Part shown: in pieces, positions 49,101-54,382 of the stretch
Position numbering within the stretch: the stretch's first letter is position 1
How the letters are laid out: every line of letters starts with the position of its first letter
Assembly: GCA_029204225.1 (NCBI GenBank)
Contig: CM055109.1
Location: 27,790,861-27,854,860, forward strand
Length of the DNA stretch: 64,000 nucleotides
Origin: Diphasiastrum complanatum
Lineage: Eukaryota > Streptophyta > Lycopodiopsida > Lycopodiales > Lycopodiaceae
Direction of reading: 5' to 3'
Notes under the pieces: model-generated
Seen by the model: the letters and a program-made list of their open reading frames with translations, nothing else
Told to the model about the DNA's origin: nothing
The model's database searches: none
Translations under genes and position numbers: made by a program

Positions 49101-52100
49101 ATCTATGAAAAAATCCCATAAAGCCCAAAAAGGACTTAACCTCTCGAATGGTTTGAGAAATCGGCCATTCACAAACCTGACGGACTTTATTTGGGTCAGT
49201 TTCCAACCCATGGTCTAAAATAACATGACCGAGATAAACCAATCTCTTTTGGAAGAAAACACATTTGGATTCCTTGGCAAAGAGCTTCTCCTGTCTAATA
49301 ACTCTAAGACAATCTTGAGATGCTCCTCATGCTCCTCCAAAGTCTTAATATAGATGAGAATATCATCTTAGTACACTATGATGAACTTTCCCAAATATGG
49401 ATGAACAAGATCATTCATCATCTGCTGGAAAGTCGCAGGAGCATTTGTCAAGCCAAATGGTTCCTGGGTGTACCTTGACTGATTTGATCTCTCTAAGGCC
49501 TTTGATATTGTTCCCCGTCATCTTTTGATCAGCAGACTACGTCAGCTTGGCTTTTCCGACTCTATTTTCACGGCAATGGTTGCTCTGTATGAGAGAGTTC
49601 TAGCACGTATTCGGCTGGGTACTGATTTGTCTTCTCCCATCCGTAGCATTGTTGGCGTCAAGCAAGGCTGTCCACTATCCCCTCCGCTATTTGCACTTTA
49701 TATTGATGATCTTGAGCGCCTCATTCGTGAAGAAGGTGAAGATGGTTGCCCGCTGGCTCATTTGCTCATCCCCATTCTGCTTTATGCTGATGACATTGTC
49801 CTTCTTTCTCCCTCACCAGAAGGATTGCAGTGTCACTTACAGGTCTTACATTGGTTTTGTGTTGCTTGGGGTCTCTCTGTTAACTTAAAAAAGACGAAGA
49901 TCATGATTTTCAACACCAATCGTCAAAGTTATCAATTCTTCTATGACAGCTAGGAAGTCGACATTGTTGCCTCTTATACTTACTTGGGAGTCCTGTTTAC
50001 TACGCCCCTTCTTGGTTTCCGCCAGGCTGCATTTGTGCACATTTCCTCCGGTCTTTCAGCATTGGTCCAGTTCGAGCGTGGTTGTACAATGAATCATATT
50101 TTTGATCCTGCTACTAGATGCAAGTTGTTTCACACACGGGTGGTTCCAGCAGTGATGTATGCCTCCGAGATTTTGTTGCCAGGACTTTCTCTTCGGGACT
50201 GGGCAGGCATTACCCGCATTCAGGCCACTATGTTGGGTCGCATGATACGTGTCAAGACTACCACCCCTCATGATATCCTACGTGCTGAGTTTGCTACTAC
50301 TCCGATCATCCTTGAGGGCTTTTTCCGCCTTATTCTTTTTCTTCAGCGGATTCAGGAGATTCGTGCATCTCACCCGGATAGATACATAGTTGCTGCGGTT
50401 ACTTCTTCACATGTCCTAGCTGATTCCCATGCCAAGCTATCCTGGTACTGATCTCTTATGACATCTAGGCATCTCTATCATGGATCTTCCTCTTGGTACG
50501 CATTCATATATCCGAGGCTATTTATTCCATCGATTCATGCAGCAGACTTGGAGCTCCCTCCCACCTTCCCGCATTCGACTGAGCTATTACCAGACAGACT
50601 TCCTCTCTCTGGATCCTTCTGGTTTGCCATTGTTGCTGCTCTATCTCTCACAGCCCCTATCACACGGCCTGCACTATCTTCTTGGGCAGTTGCGCATTTC
50701 CTCTCATCAGCTTGCTATTGAGGCCGGTCGTGCACGTGATATCCCCCGGGAGCGTCGTCTATGTCGCTTGTGCTCGTTGCAGGAGGTGGAAGATGAAGCC
50801 CATTTCCTCCTCAGATGTCCGTTGTATTATGAGATACGGGGGAGGTATTATTGTCTCTTTCGCGATGGCCCGCATACACTTCGCAGTTTTGTCTCCTATC
50901 CTGATGCTCGTTGCTTGGGACTTCTTGTTCGTGAGATGCTTACTCTCGGTCAGTCTCATCTACCTGTACCAGATCACTTGGGGTTAGACTCCCAGCAGCT
51001 GCTTCTCACTGGCTTCTTTCGGACTCGAGCACATGCTGATGAGATTCCTATTGTTGTGCCACCGCGGAAAAAGCCTAGATGTAGTCGGCACTCGCCTCCG
51101 TCGAGGCCCACTGTACGGTCCACTCAGCGAACACTTCACACTTACTTTCGTTGATATGTACTTATTCTCCACCTGGCCCGGGTTGTGGGAATTGGTACTT
51201 TTTTTGTAGTTCTTCTGTTATACCTGGCCCGGGTTGTGGGCTTATTTCACTTCTGCTTTGTTCTACTCTGATTCATAGCTAGTTTATAGCATTTTACGGC
51301 CACGTCCTCCTATGGATGATGCTCCCACTGTTGCTTGTACATATTTTCTTTTTGGTCTTATGCACCCACAGGTGCCCAAAAGACATTAATAAAGCTTTCT
51401 TTCTTTCTTTCTCTCTCTATCTCTCTCTACTTCAATAGAATTATTATTTTTTCAATTTTTGCCATAACTTTTGCAGTGGTGATCAAAATTGAGTTCTATC
51501 AGCTGCATTGGTTTCCCAGCAGTTGGGCACCCTTGGAGAAATGATTCTCTTGTTGGCTGTGTTTTGGAAGCTCTAGTTTTTGAAGACATTTTTTTTTTAC
51601 TTTTTGCAATAGGATTTGAAAATAATCATATATATGAGGTGCTGGACTAAAGCAAGACTATTGATGCACACTTCATCTCAAGTGGAGTCTAGATCAGAAG
51701 TTGTTGCCAAGTCAAGTTTTTTAGCCATGAGAAGTACATTTTACTTTTCATGTTAAGAAGTTTTCTATTTTTGCCCGTGTTTTTGATGGTCACATAAAAG
51801 TTCCAAAAAGAAGTTGAGAATTTCTCATGAAAATTTCTCGAGAATGATTAATAGGAGATTTTTGCAATAACCTTGTGCACTACAATTGCAAAGATTTATG
51901 ATCAACTTACTATATAGATATGTCGAAGGTTTGATCAATATTATACATGGTTGTCAATGCAATAGGTCGTCCTAAATGGCTTTGAATTGCAGGTCAAAGG
52001 TGGTCGTGAAGGTAGGCCAATCGGAGCATTCGAGTTGGCAAAGGCTGTGGAGGATCTAGGAGCTGGTGAAATTCTACTAAATTGCATAGATTGTGATGGT

Positions 52101-53531
52101 ATGTTATGGCATTCCTTTGTCCTGGATGGGAATATCTCTTTGTGATAATCTATTCTTTTCTGCAATATGCTATCTTCTTGTATGAGTGACATTCAGACCT
52201 GAAGAGGCCCCAAGAACATCAGGTTATATAGCTCCTCTACCCGAACTACGAAATGTTAAGTGCATTCTGTCTTGAGTTGTCTTGTGCATCAGCTTGGGAC
52301 TTTGCATGAATCCTTGATTAATAATTAGAAAATATGACATTTTCTACTAGTTTTAGGTTGTAATTGTTTTGTAGGTATATCTGGATTTTTTTTGCTTCTA
52401 ACTGCCAAGGTTACCAGTCGATTTGTCATGTGCCAATCTTAGCATTACAATGTTTAATCCATTCTTGAACATCAAATTAGCATGAAAGAAGAAGAAATCA
52501 AGAAAATCAGCTAAAAATCAAGAAAGTAGCTAAATGTAGCAAAACTTCACCAAAATGGGCAAAGTAAAAACTCATTATTCATCATTAATGATCATTTACA
52601 AGATAGGGCCTGAAACCAAAGCATGATCATAGCTCTCATGTGATTTTCGGCACATGAACCATAAACACCATCAAGAAAGCTCTCAAAGAGAAGCTTCAAG
52701 ATCACCAAAAGTTCAAAAATCACAAATGAAGAATAGCCTTCAATTTTAGCACGGCCTCATCTATTTATGATGGTCCTTTGTACTTCTACTACAAGTTTGG
52801 GGCCTTGTTTAGCCAAATTGGGCCTTACAACCATTATTACAATTCCGCTATTCACAAATATAGCACTTTTGTTCAAGCCACTTTATTAACTGTCTTATTC
52901 ATATATAATTTAGCTCCATGGCTATATTTAGCATTGCATTTTAGTAAGCTCATGGGTTAACTACATGCAGCACATGACACGATTTGAATCGGGTCAATTC
53001 GTCCGGGTCGACCCGATCCGAACCGGCCAGGCTAGTTTAAATTGGAAAACGGTTCGAACCAGGCAAAAAAAAAAAAACCCCAAAAAAAACCAAAAAATAC
53101 TAATTTTTTTTTTTCTGGTTCGAACTGGATTGTCTTGCCAACTGTTCCATTATATCCAGAGAGCATTGTATAATTAGTTTGTAACTGGATCTGGAATTCC
53201 AAGTACAGGTCAGGGAAATGGATATGATCTCGATTTGATCAAACTTGTCTCGGAGGCAGTGACCATTCCTGTTATTGCAAGCAGTGGTGCTGGTTCAATT
53301 CATCATTTTTCTGAAGTTTTTCTTCAAACCCCAGCTTCAGCTGCATTGGCAGCAGGAATTTTTCACAGGAAAGAGGTCAGTAGCCCTGTACATTCATTCC
53401 TTGTGTACACAGAATCACAATTTACTTACTTCTAGTTGTGCATGTAATGTCAATACTCTCGCAATGTGCAGGTGCCAATCATGTCTGTGAAAGAGCACAT
53501 GATGAAAGCAGGTATAGAAACAAGAATATAG
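7052..53531 (+). CDS. HISN4: Imidazole glycerol phosphate synthase HisHF (3' part: cyclase HisF domain), ten exons
   Basis: The enzyme converts PRFAR plus glutamine-derived ammonia to IGP and AICAR, step 5 of histidine biosynthesis; in plants one plastid protein carries glutaminase and cyclase. The ten exons (joined at 7052-7114, 7455-7517, 7617-7699, 10310-10418, 10565-10618, 34060-34147, 34260-34297, 51993-52098, 53209-53375, 53472-53531) total 831 nt, giving 276 codons and a TAG stop with every phase matching. Visible HisF landmarks: [20 protein letters not shown], the beta-5 aspartate in VSVDPRR, the beta-6 aspartate in LLNCIDCDG, and ASSGAG. The glutaminase domain and the first HisF strand (with its catalytic Asp) lie upstream of the window. 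All introns are GT-AG. Introns 5 and 6 of those visible are 23,441 and 17,695 bp because of retrotransposon insertion. No internal stop was found, so the gene looks intact. The assignment rests on strong family resemblance over the whole domain. Confidence 0.96.
7455..7517 (+). CDS. HISN4: HISN4 visible exon 2
   Basis: 63 nt, phase 0, between TTTGCAG and GTGCGT. Encodes [15 protein letters not shown], HisF strand 2 and loop. Confidence 0.95.
7617..7699 (+). CDS. HISN4: HISN4 visible exon 3
   Basis: 83 nt, ends in phase 2 (AG of an Arg codon), between TTTTCAG and GTATGC. Encodes [14 protein letters not shown], the phosphate-binding glycine loop of HisF. Confidence 0.95.
8035..8165. repeat. 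GC-rich palindromic-word island 1 (TTCCGGAA type)
   Basis: Contains GGGTCGGAACGGACCC, a T-run, then an inverted repeat: TTGCCCACATTCCGGAA near 8093 faces CATTCCGGAATGGGCAA ending at 8157. Similar CpG-rich patches recur at 11831, 12180 and 52975 in the same gene's introns. Confidence 0.5.
8566..8625 (+). mobile_element. LINE-D: diverged LINE 3' end with covarying stem-loop
   Basis: GTCTT (8566-8570) pairs with AAGAC (8597-8601); the inner stem is TACC (8581-8584) with GGTA (8589-8592) around TTTT. AATAAAGC follows at 8606, then TTTCTTTCC. No LINE coding sequence is recognisable upstream, so this is a short tail fragment or a short element sharing the LINE tail. Confidence 0.7.
8850..9560 (+). 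mobile_element. LINE-H: degenerate 3' end of the same LINE family
   Basis: At 8900-8945 the codons read [15 protein letters not shown], a decayed [14 protein letters not shown] zinc-knuckle segment. About 600 bp further on, the spacing seen in LINE-E, the sequence ACTTGATATGTGTGG precedes GTCTTAT and a GTACC/GGTAC hairpin (9516-9531), as in LINE-A. No intact frame remains. Confidence 0.6.
10310..10418 (+). CDS. HISN4: HISN4 visible exon 4
   Basis: 109 nt; its first base completes the Arg codon from exon 3. Encodes [15 protein letters not shown] and [11 protein letters not shown] (strand 4). Donor GTGAGT. Confidence 0.95.
10565..10618 (+). CDS. HISN4: HISN4 visible exon 5
   Basis: 54 nt, phase 0, encodes [18 protein letters not shown]. 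Donor is GTGATC, weaker than its neighbours, and it opens the 23.4-kb intron. Confidence 0.93.
11831..11905. repeat. GC-rich palindromic-word island 2
   Basis: ACGTTCCGGAATGTGCGTTCC and AGAACGT words in an otherwise AT-rich intron; same style as island 1. Confidence 0.4.
12180..12515. repeat. GC-rich palindromic-word island 3 (GGTTCGAACC and TCCGGACC) with poly(T)/poly(A)
   Basis: Dense GGTTCGAACC, GGTTCGAATCGG, CGTCCGGACGC and GGACGCGTCC words, ending in a T-run, an A-run of about 20 and TCGGACGCGTCCGGACG. The part at 12240-12300 (GCCAGGCTAG...GGAAAACGGTTCGAACC) recurs at 53025-53060, so it is a dispersed repeat. No coding capacity. Confidence 0.6.
12516..13880. repeat. Low-complexity tract of short palindromic words, no gene seen
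   Basis: Built from recurring AACTTGAAAGTTGAA, ACTAGTACTA, TAGAGTCTAGAC and GTAACTTGTAAC words. Includes the perfect palindrome GTACTACGTAGTAC near 13186. The same words continue between the hAT exons at 14460-14530, 15000-15050 and 15310-15470, suggesting this is non-coding DNA of that transposon. Confidence 0.5.
13881..15360 (-). mobile_element. hAT-type DNA transposon remnant: transposase exons
   Basis: Minus-strand reading: at 15356-15099 [18 protein letters not shown] and [18 protein letters not shown], the plant hAT DUF659-type core (DNA-strand transfer domain with TDNASN and CAAHCLDL signatures). Next, 14721-14509 ([20 protein letters not shown]) and 14368-14156 ([26 protein letters not shown]) are later transposase segments. 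Finally an acidic Ser/Glu/Asp tail at 14159-13887 ([17 protein letters not shown]). The exons are separated by low-complexity introns rich in ACTTGAA words. Frames are open exon by exon, but no terminal inverted repeats were located, so borders are approximate. Confidence 0.75.
15484..15719 (+). repeat. Partial 5' LTR of gypsy G1
   Basis: Aligns with 44290-44525, the 3' LTR of gypsy G2 (shared GGAGGGCGCACTATTTT, TTCCTTTTAGGGC, TTGGCTATAAGTAGGG, CTTTCTAGGGTTAAGTCTT). TATAAG at about 15561 is a probable LTR promoter. The upstream part of the LTR is missing. Confidence 0.8.
15720..15731 (+). other. Primer binding site of gypsy G1
   Basis: TGGTATCAGAGC, complementary to the 3' end of initiator tRNA-Met, directly after the LTR. 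Confidence 0.85.
15990..16310 (+). repeat. About 80-bp tandem repeats in the G1 leader
   Basis: TTGTTTGCAGGC recurs at 16012, 16092 and 16171, each followed by a TCCAGC/GCCC-like segment, and GGCTGTCCAGCG again at 16257. Period is 79-80 bp, four imperfect units. Confidence 0.7.
16419..18110 (+). mobile_element. Gypsy G1 gag-protease region (defective, truncated)
   Basis: ATG at 16419 opens the same gag as G2 ([18 protein letters not shown]). In-frame TAG codons occur at 16470 and 16548, both where G2 has CAG. Around 16793 about 100 bp are missing relative to G2 (between GACGGGAA and ACATTTAGATGG, with an AAGCTT microhomology). The capsid-like region ([19 protein letters not shown]), a CCHC knuckle ([14 protein letters not shown], about 17350) and an aspartic protease ([13 protein letters not shown], about 17628) follow in shifting frames. 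RT, RNase H and integrase are absent: the element stops near 18110 and unrelated sequence follows. Same family as G2, Ty3/gypsy chromovirus. Confidence 0.85.
18111..18984 (+). other. Unidentified 0.87-kb segment with an open frame running into LINE-E
   Basis: From 18120 a frame stays open for 360 codons to 19202, the last 70 or so being LINE endonuclease. The first 290 codons are hydrophobic and aromatic-rich ([29 protein letters not shown]) and resemble no family I know. It may be a diverged gypsy segment after protease, or the 5' region of LINE-E. Translation may be fortuitous. Confidence 0.3.
18985..22040 (+). mobile_element. LINE-E: L1-type LINE ORF2, nearly complete RT, broken
   Basis: ORF2 begins with endonuclease motif WNCDGIHSS (about 19055) and METHES (catalytic Glu region), then loses most of the endonuclease at about 19200. 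The linker ([29 protein letters not shown]) leads to [46 protein letters not shown]. The active-site box at 20369 reads [10 protein letters not shown], where the second catalytic Asp of YADD is Ala. Thumb and connection segments follow ([23 protein letters not shown]), and a C-terminal zinc knuckle [19 protein letters not shown] at 21390. Frames shift at about 20460, 20780 and 21150. The 3' UTR ends in a stem-loop (21999-22028), AATAAAGC and a long (TC)n tail. Confidence 0.88.
21999..22039 (+). ncRNA. LINE 3' stem-loop, copy E
   Basis: GTCTT (21999-22003) with AAGAC (22024-22028); ATGCC (22006-22010) with GGCAT (22015-22019), loop TTTT; AATAAA at 22032. Confidence 0.8.
22040..22117. repeat. 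(TTTC)n-(TC)n tract, tail of LINE-E
   Basis: About 75 bases of CT repeat directly following AATAAAGCTTTCTTTC. Confidence 0.95.
22118..23489 (+). mobile_element. LINE-F ORF1 (coiled coil plus C-terminal domain), frameshifted
   Basis: The N-terminal part is Pro/Ser/Ala/Leu-rich and includes a 60-bp tandem duplication (22398 and 22458, CTACCTCGCTGAC). From about 22790 comes a predicted coiled coil ([42 protein letters not shown]). After a frameshift in an A7 run near 23049, the frame resumes with a domain like the L1 ORF1p C-terminus ([54 protein letters not shown]). ORF1p of this type is a trimeric nucleic-acid chaperone of the LINE RNP. No CCHC knuckle was seen. ORF1 starts directly after the LINE-E CT tail, so the LINEs are head to tail. 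Confidence 0.7.
23490..24448 (+). mobile_element. LINE-F ORF2 5' part, cut by copia-1
   Basis: Endonuclease is almost wholly missing. The linker is clear ([68 protein letters not shown]) and leads into early RT ([20 protein letters not shown]). Homology with LINE-E ends at about 24447 (CATTATTCTATCAC), exactly where the copia-1 LTR begins. The rest of the LINE is not found on the far side of copia-1, whose own 3' end is lost. Confidence 0.8.
24449..24567 (+). repeat. Short 5' LTR of copia-1 (about 119 bp)
   Basis: Begins TGTCAGAATTTG where LINE-F homology ends and finishes CTCA just before the primer site, giving TG...CA ends. Its last 36 bases are a perfect 16-bp inverted repeat (24530-24545 and 24550-24565) with loop GAGC. 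The 3' LTR is missing, so the boundary cannot be confirmed by comparison. Confidence 0.6.
24568..24580 (+). other. Primer binding site of copia-1
   Basis: TGGTATCAGAGCA, initiator tRNA-Met type. Confidence 0.85.
25165..27195 (+). mobile_element. Ty1/copia element copia-1: gag, partial integrase, partial RT (defective)
   Basis: Gag from ATG 25165 ([44 protein letters not shown]) is followed by a Lys-rich stretch and a knuckle [11 protein letters not shown] near 25890. Protease and the integrase zinc finger are deleted. Integrase resumes at about 25970 ([39 protein letters not shown]), then breaks. A degenerate linker precedes early RT at 26963 ([38 protein letters not shown]). At about 27195 the copia-1 sequence stops against copia-2 lying in the opposite orientation. 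Upstream, 24581-25164 is the leader, containing repeated GATCGCTG words. Gene order (integrase before RT) identifies Ty1/copia. Confidence 0.85.
27196..28438 (-). mobile_element. Ty1/copia element copia-2: gag (intact frame) and start of protease
   Basis: Minus-strand ATG at 28162 opens a 283-codon frame: a gag-like domain of the UBN2 type ([37 protein letters not shown]) and a CCHC knuckle [14 protein letters not shown], ending at 27311. Just past the stop, 27310-27196 encodes the protease start [19 protein letters not shown] in another frame, then breaks off against copia-1. Copia-3 on the plus strand is the same family and supplies the missing downstream part. A run of GSD/GSN-like codons precedes the knuckle. 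PBS at 28439-28450. Confidence 0.85.
28439..28450 (-). other. Primer binding site of copia-2
   Basis: Reverse complement reads TGGTATCAGAGC. A second copy of the same site lies 73 bp further on at 28366-28377. Confidence 0.8.
28451..29245 (-). repeat. 5' LTR of copia-2 (about 795 bp)
   Basis: On the minus strand starts TGTTG at 29245 and ends CCGACA at 28451, next to the PBS. It matches the copia-3 LTR (35320-36122) in length and in blocks such as ATGCTCAGCCTCAAATC and GAGCATCCTGAAAA. Contains tandem TCGGATCGGATCG-type words. Confidence 0.8.
29246..31450 (-). mobile_element. Gypsy G5: decayed Ty3/gypsy fragment (gag piece, RT piece)
   Basis: Minus-strand RT at 30347-30105: [62 protein letters not shown], the first RT motifs of Ty3/gypsy. 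It continues at 30072 with [14 protein letters not shown] and is then lost; YxDD is absent. Near 31238-30930 a gag-like stretch ([20 protein letters not shown]) is recognisable. Positions 30430-30930 and 29246-29800 are unassigned. Heavily mutated. Confidence 0.65.
31451..34059. other. AT-rich intronic DNA, no gene seen
   Basis: No recognisable element or long conserved frame. A pyrimidine-poor stretch ends at CTTTTATAG, the acceptor of HISN4 exon 6. Confidence 0.5.
34060..34147 (+). CDS. HISN4: HISN4 visible exon 6
   Basis: 88 nt, starts in phase 0 and ends with one base of a Gly codon. Encodes [19 protein letters not shown]; the Asp in SVDPRR is the beta-5 catalytic residue of HisF. Donor GTAAGC. 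It lies 23 kb from exon 5. Confidence 0.95.
34260..34297 (+). CDS. HISN4: HISN4 visible exon 7 (38 nt)
   Basis: Completes the Gly codon and encodes [12 protein letters not shown]. Acceptor TTTCAG, donor GTATGG; only 112 bp after exon 6 and 17.7 kb before exon 8. Confidence 0.93.
35320..36122 (+). repeat. 5' LTR of copia-3 (803 bp)
   Basis: TGTTGGATTTC at 35320 to CCGAACA at 36122. The same TGTTGGATTTCAATGCTCA start recurs at 37591 as the truncated 3' LTR. Contains CCGATCGGGTC, GATCGGATCGGATCGGGTC and repeated ATCCGACC words. The PBS that should follow is degenerate. Confidence 0.85.
36123..37590 (+). mobile_element. Ty1/copia element copia-3: protease and integrase, internal deletions
   Basis: One frame runs from 36082 to 37215. 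It opens with the tail of gag ([10 protein letters not shown], as at the end of copia-2 gag), then protease [16 protein letters not shown]. The integrase finger comes next ([18 protein letters not shown]...[11 protein letters not shown]). The integrase core has the Asp in [10 protein letters not shown], the Asp of the second box altered to [11 protein letters not shown], and the Glu region [15 protein letters not shown]. At 37213 a TAG is followed directly by RNase H C-terminal codons ([20 protein letters not shown]), so RT is missing. Gag before the knuckle is also missing. A polypurine AAGGGCGAG (37583) precedes the 3' LTR. A non-autonomous deletion derivative of the copia-2 family. Confidence 0.85.
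37591..37706 (+). repeat. Truncated 3' LTR of copia-3
   Basis: First 116 bp match the 5' LTR start, then homology stops after CAGCAAAAG. Confidence 0.85.
37707..38467. other. Unassigned intronic DNA
   Basis: No recognisable element. Confidence 0.4.
38468..39317 (+). mobile_element. Leader of gypsy G2 (5' LTR missing)
   Basis: Homologous in style to the G1 leader: T/C-rich with repeated GGCGCCCTA words (38547, 38574, 38598, 38676, 38760). The G2 5' LTR is not present, so the element is 5'-truncated. Confidence 0.65.
39318..43937 (+). mobile_element. Gypsy G2: Ty3/gypsy chromovirus polyprotein, full domain set in one frame, three TAG stops
   Basis: ATG at 39318. Gag ([44 protein letters not shown]), knuckle [14 protein letters not shown], protease [13 protein letters not shown] (40651), RT ([33 protein letters not shown], box [11 protein letters not shown] at 41672). 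RNase H ([13 protein letters not shown]) has a pair of compensating frameshifts around 42180-42390. The integrase finger ([11 protein letters not shown]...CPFCLRNKY), the core Asp residues in [11 protein letters not shown] and LSDRDSKF, the catalytic Glu in DGQSEVLNR, and a C-terminal chromodomain ([19 protein letters not shown]) complete the set. The frame is constant from gag to chromodomain apart from TAG at 40356, 42027 and 43434, each at a site expected to be CAG. Chromodomain places it in the chromoviruses. Recently inactive. Confidence 0.93.
44290..44530 (+). repeat. 3' LTR portion of gypsy G2
   Basis: Aligns with the G1 5' LTR (15484-15719). Polypurine GGGGAGAG at about 44070 marks the upstream side, so the LTR probably extends back to roughly 44078; this upstream part has no second copy here for comparison. 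Contains three GGCCTTGGGCCCTA repeats (44140-44245). Confidence 0.75.
44570..47270 (-). mobile_element. Chromovirus G3: decayed Ty3/gypsy element
   Basis: Minus-strand order from 46915: early RT ([20 protein letters not shown], then [25 protein letters not shown]), an internal deletion that removes the YxDD palm, RT thumb ([19 protein letters not shown]), RNase H ([15 protein letters not shown]), a poorly preserved integrase, its C-terminal part ([28 protein letters not shown]) and a chromodomain-like end ([16 protein letters not shown], 44630). Many stops and frameshifts. No LTRs located. Related to G4 directly upstream on the same strand. Confidence 0.75.
47271..49470 (-). mobile_element. 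Chromovirus G4: RT 3' half, RNase H, integrase, chromodomain
   Basis: Reading down from 49470: [20 protein letters not shown] box reading Y-stop-DD (TAA inside the active-site motif, about 49368), [32 protein letters not shown]. RNase H follows at 48957 ([19 protein letters not shown]), then integrase finger (48699-48340), core ([16 protein letters not shown]), C-terminal part at 47987 ([35 protein letters not shown]) and a weak chromodomain ([15 protein letters not shown], 47400). LINE-G abuts it at 49470 and the missing N-terminal half is not found beyond the LINE. Confidence 0.8.
49471..51394 (+). mobile_element. LINE-G: 5'-truncated LINE ORF2 from RT palm to 3' end
   Basis: Starts within RT ([19 protein letters not shown]), then [19 protein letters not shown] and an intact active site YADDIVLLS (about 49789). 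A TAG at 49951 and a frameshift near 50455 break the frame. The C-terminal part encodes a zinc knuckle [19 protein letters not shown] (C-x2-C-x11-H-x4-C), [14 protein letters not shown] and a basic C-terminus. The 3' UTR holds two copies of ACCTGGCCCGGGTTGTGGG (51171 and 51222), a stem-loop (51355-51384) and AATAAAGC. Inserted at, or joined to, gypsy G4. Confidence 0.88.
51355..51395 (+). ncRNA. LINE 3' stem-loop, copy G
   Basis: GTCTT (51355-51359) with AAGAC (51380-51384); the inner stem is GCACC (51362-51366) with GGTGC (51371-51375), loop CACA. Different stem bases from copies A and E but the same pairing. AATAAA at 51388. Confidence 0.8.
51395..51430. repeat. (TTTC)n(CT)n tail of LINE-G
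   Basis: TTTCTTTCTTTCTTTCTCTC followed by CT repeats with one A. Confidence 0.9.
51993..52098 (+). CDS. HISN4: HISN4 visible exon 8
   Basis: 106 nt, encodes [19 protein letters not shown] and [11 protein letters not shown], ends with one base of a Gly codon; donor GTATGT. Contains the beta-6 Asp of HisF. Confidence 0.95.
52099..53208 (+). other. HISN4 intron between exons 8 and 9
   Basis: 1.1 kb, AT-rich, with a GC island at 52975-53140. Confidence 0.9.
52975..53140. repeat. GC-rich palindromic-word island 4
   Basis: GAATCGGGTC, GGGTCGACCCGATCCG, GGCCAGGCTAG and GGAAAACGGTTCGAACC, then A- and T-runs. The last two words match island 3 (12240-12300). Confidence 0.6.
53209..53375 (+). CDS. 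HISN4: HISN4 visible exon 9
   Basis: 167 nt, encodes [34 protein letters not shown] and [11 protein letters not shown], strands 7 and 8 with the second phosphate site. Donor GTCAGT. Confidence 0.96.
53472..53531 (+). CDS. HISN4: HISN4 last exon and stop
   Basis: Encodes [19 protein letters not shown] and TAG at 53529. Matches the usual plant C-terminus in length and position. Confidence 0.95.
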   Translation: MPIMSVKEHMMKAGIETRI

Positions 53532-54270
53532 GCCAACCCGTGACTGCTGGCTGATGGAAATATAGCTAGGCAAGAAGATACTGCAGACTATTAGATGACA
53601 TTGGTATGATTTTCCGATTGGATAGATAGCTAGCAATTTTAGATGCAGTCTAGATAGTACAAAGTTTCTCACCAGTTATGCTTTTTAGTTAGGTTTTGAG
53701 CAAGCTGAAGTGCTTAAATGTGAATTTTCCTTATTGTTCTATGAGGAAGTAGGGGCTTCATTTGAACAGCTTTGCTCTATGATGTTAGTCTTCATCATGA
53801 CCAAGTCTGCGCTTTACATCCAGAGAAGTGTAGACACTCACTATAGAAATGCAACAAAGCTAAAGTGGATGTATATTTGTCCATGTGACCTTGTCCTACT
53901 TATGGACACTGACAAAGTAGGGCAATTTGATCATTGGTTCACCCAGATGTGGTTATTCCCTTTCCTAAATGTGGTTGCTACCATATAGCTCATCACCATC
54001 ACATTTTTAATCTAAATTGTTCAGTTGACAATCACTAAACTAACGGACTTCTTGTCAATGTTAGAAATCTTGCAAAATATTAATAGTAAAATGCACCTTT
54101 GAGCGGTGATAGATTACATCCTGAGCATTGGTTTAGCTAGCATGATCATTGTATTAGTATTGTAGACACTGGACACTGGACAGGTCACAAGTAGATCCTT
54201 TTCGAATAAATTCTCCTGAGAATCGAGATCTGAAATGTCCCGACTCCCATCACCCTCGGGCCACTAGAAT
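53532..54270. other. HISN4 3' flank, no gene seen
   Basis: Presumed 3' UTR and downstream DNA; no canonical AATAAA was picked out close to the stop. Confidence 0.4.
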
Positions 54271-54273
54271 ATA

Positions 54274-54275
<2 letters not shown>

Positions 54276-54357
<82 letters not shown>

Positions 54358-54382
54358 TACACACACACACACACACACATAA
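54276..54382. repeat. (TC)n followed by (AC)n microsatellite
   Basis: About 75 bases of TC repeat and then about 25 bases of AC repeat. Confidence 0.95.

Larger units (their letters stand above)
34298..51992 (+). other. HISN4 17.7-kb intron, filled with mobile elements
   Basis: GT at 34298, AG at 51991-51992. Holds copia-3, gypsy G2, chromoviruses G3 and G4 and LINE-G. The stretches 34298-35319, 37707-38467 and 51431-51992 are unassigned and may be original intron. Confidence 0.9.
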
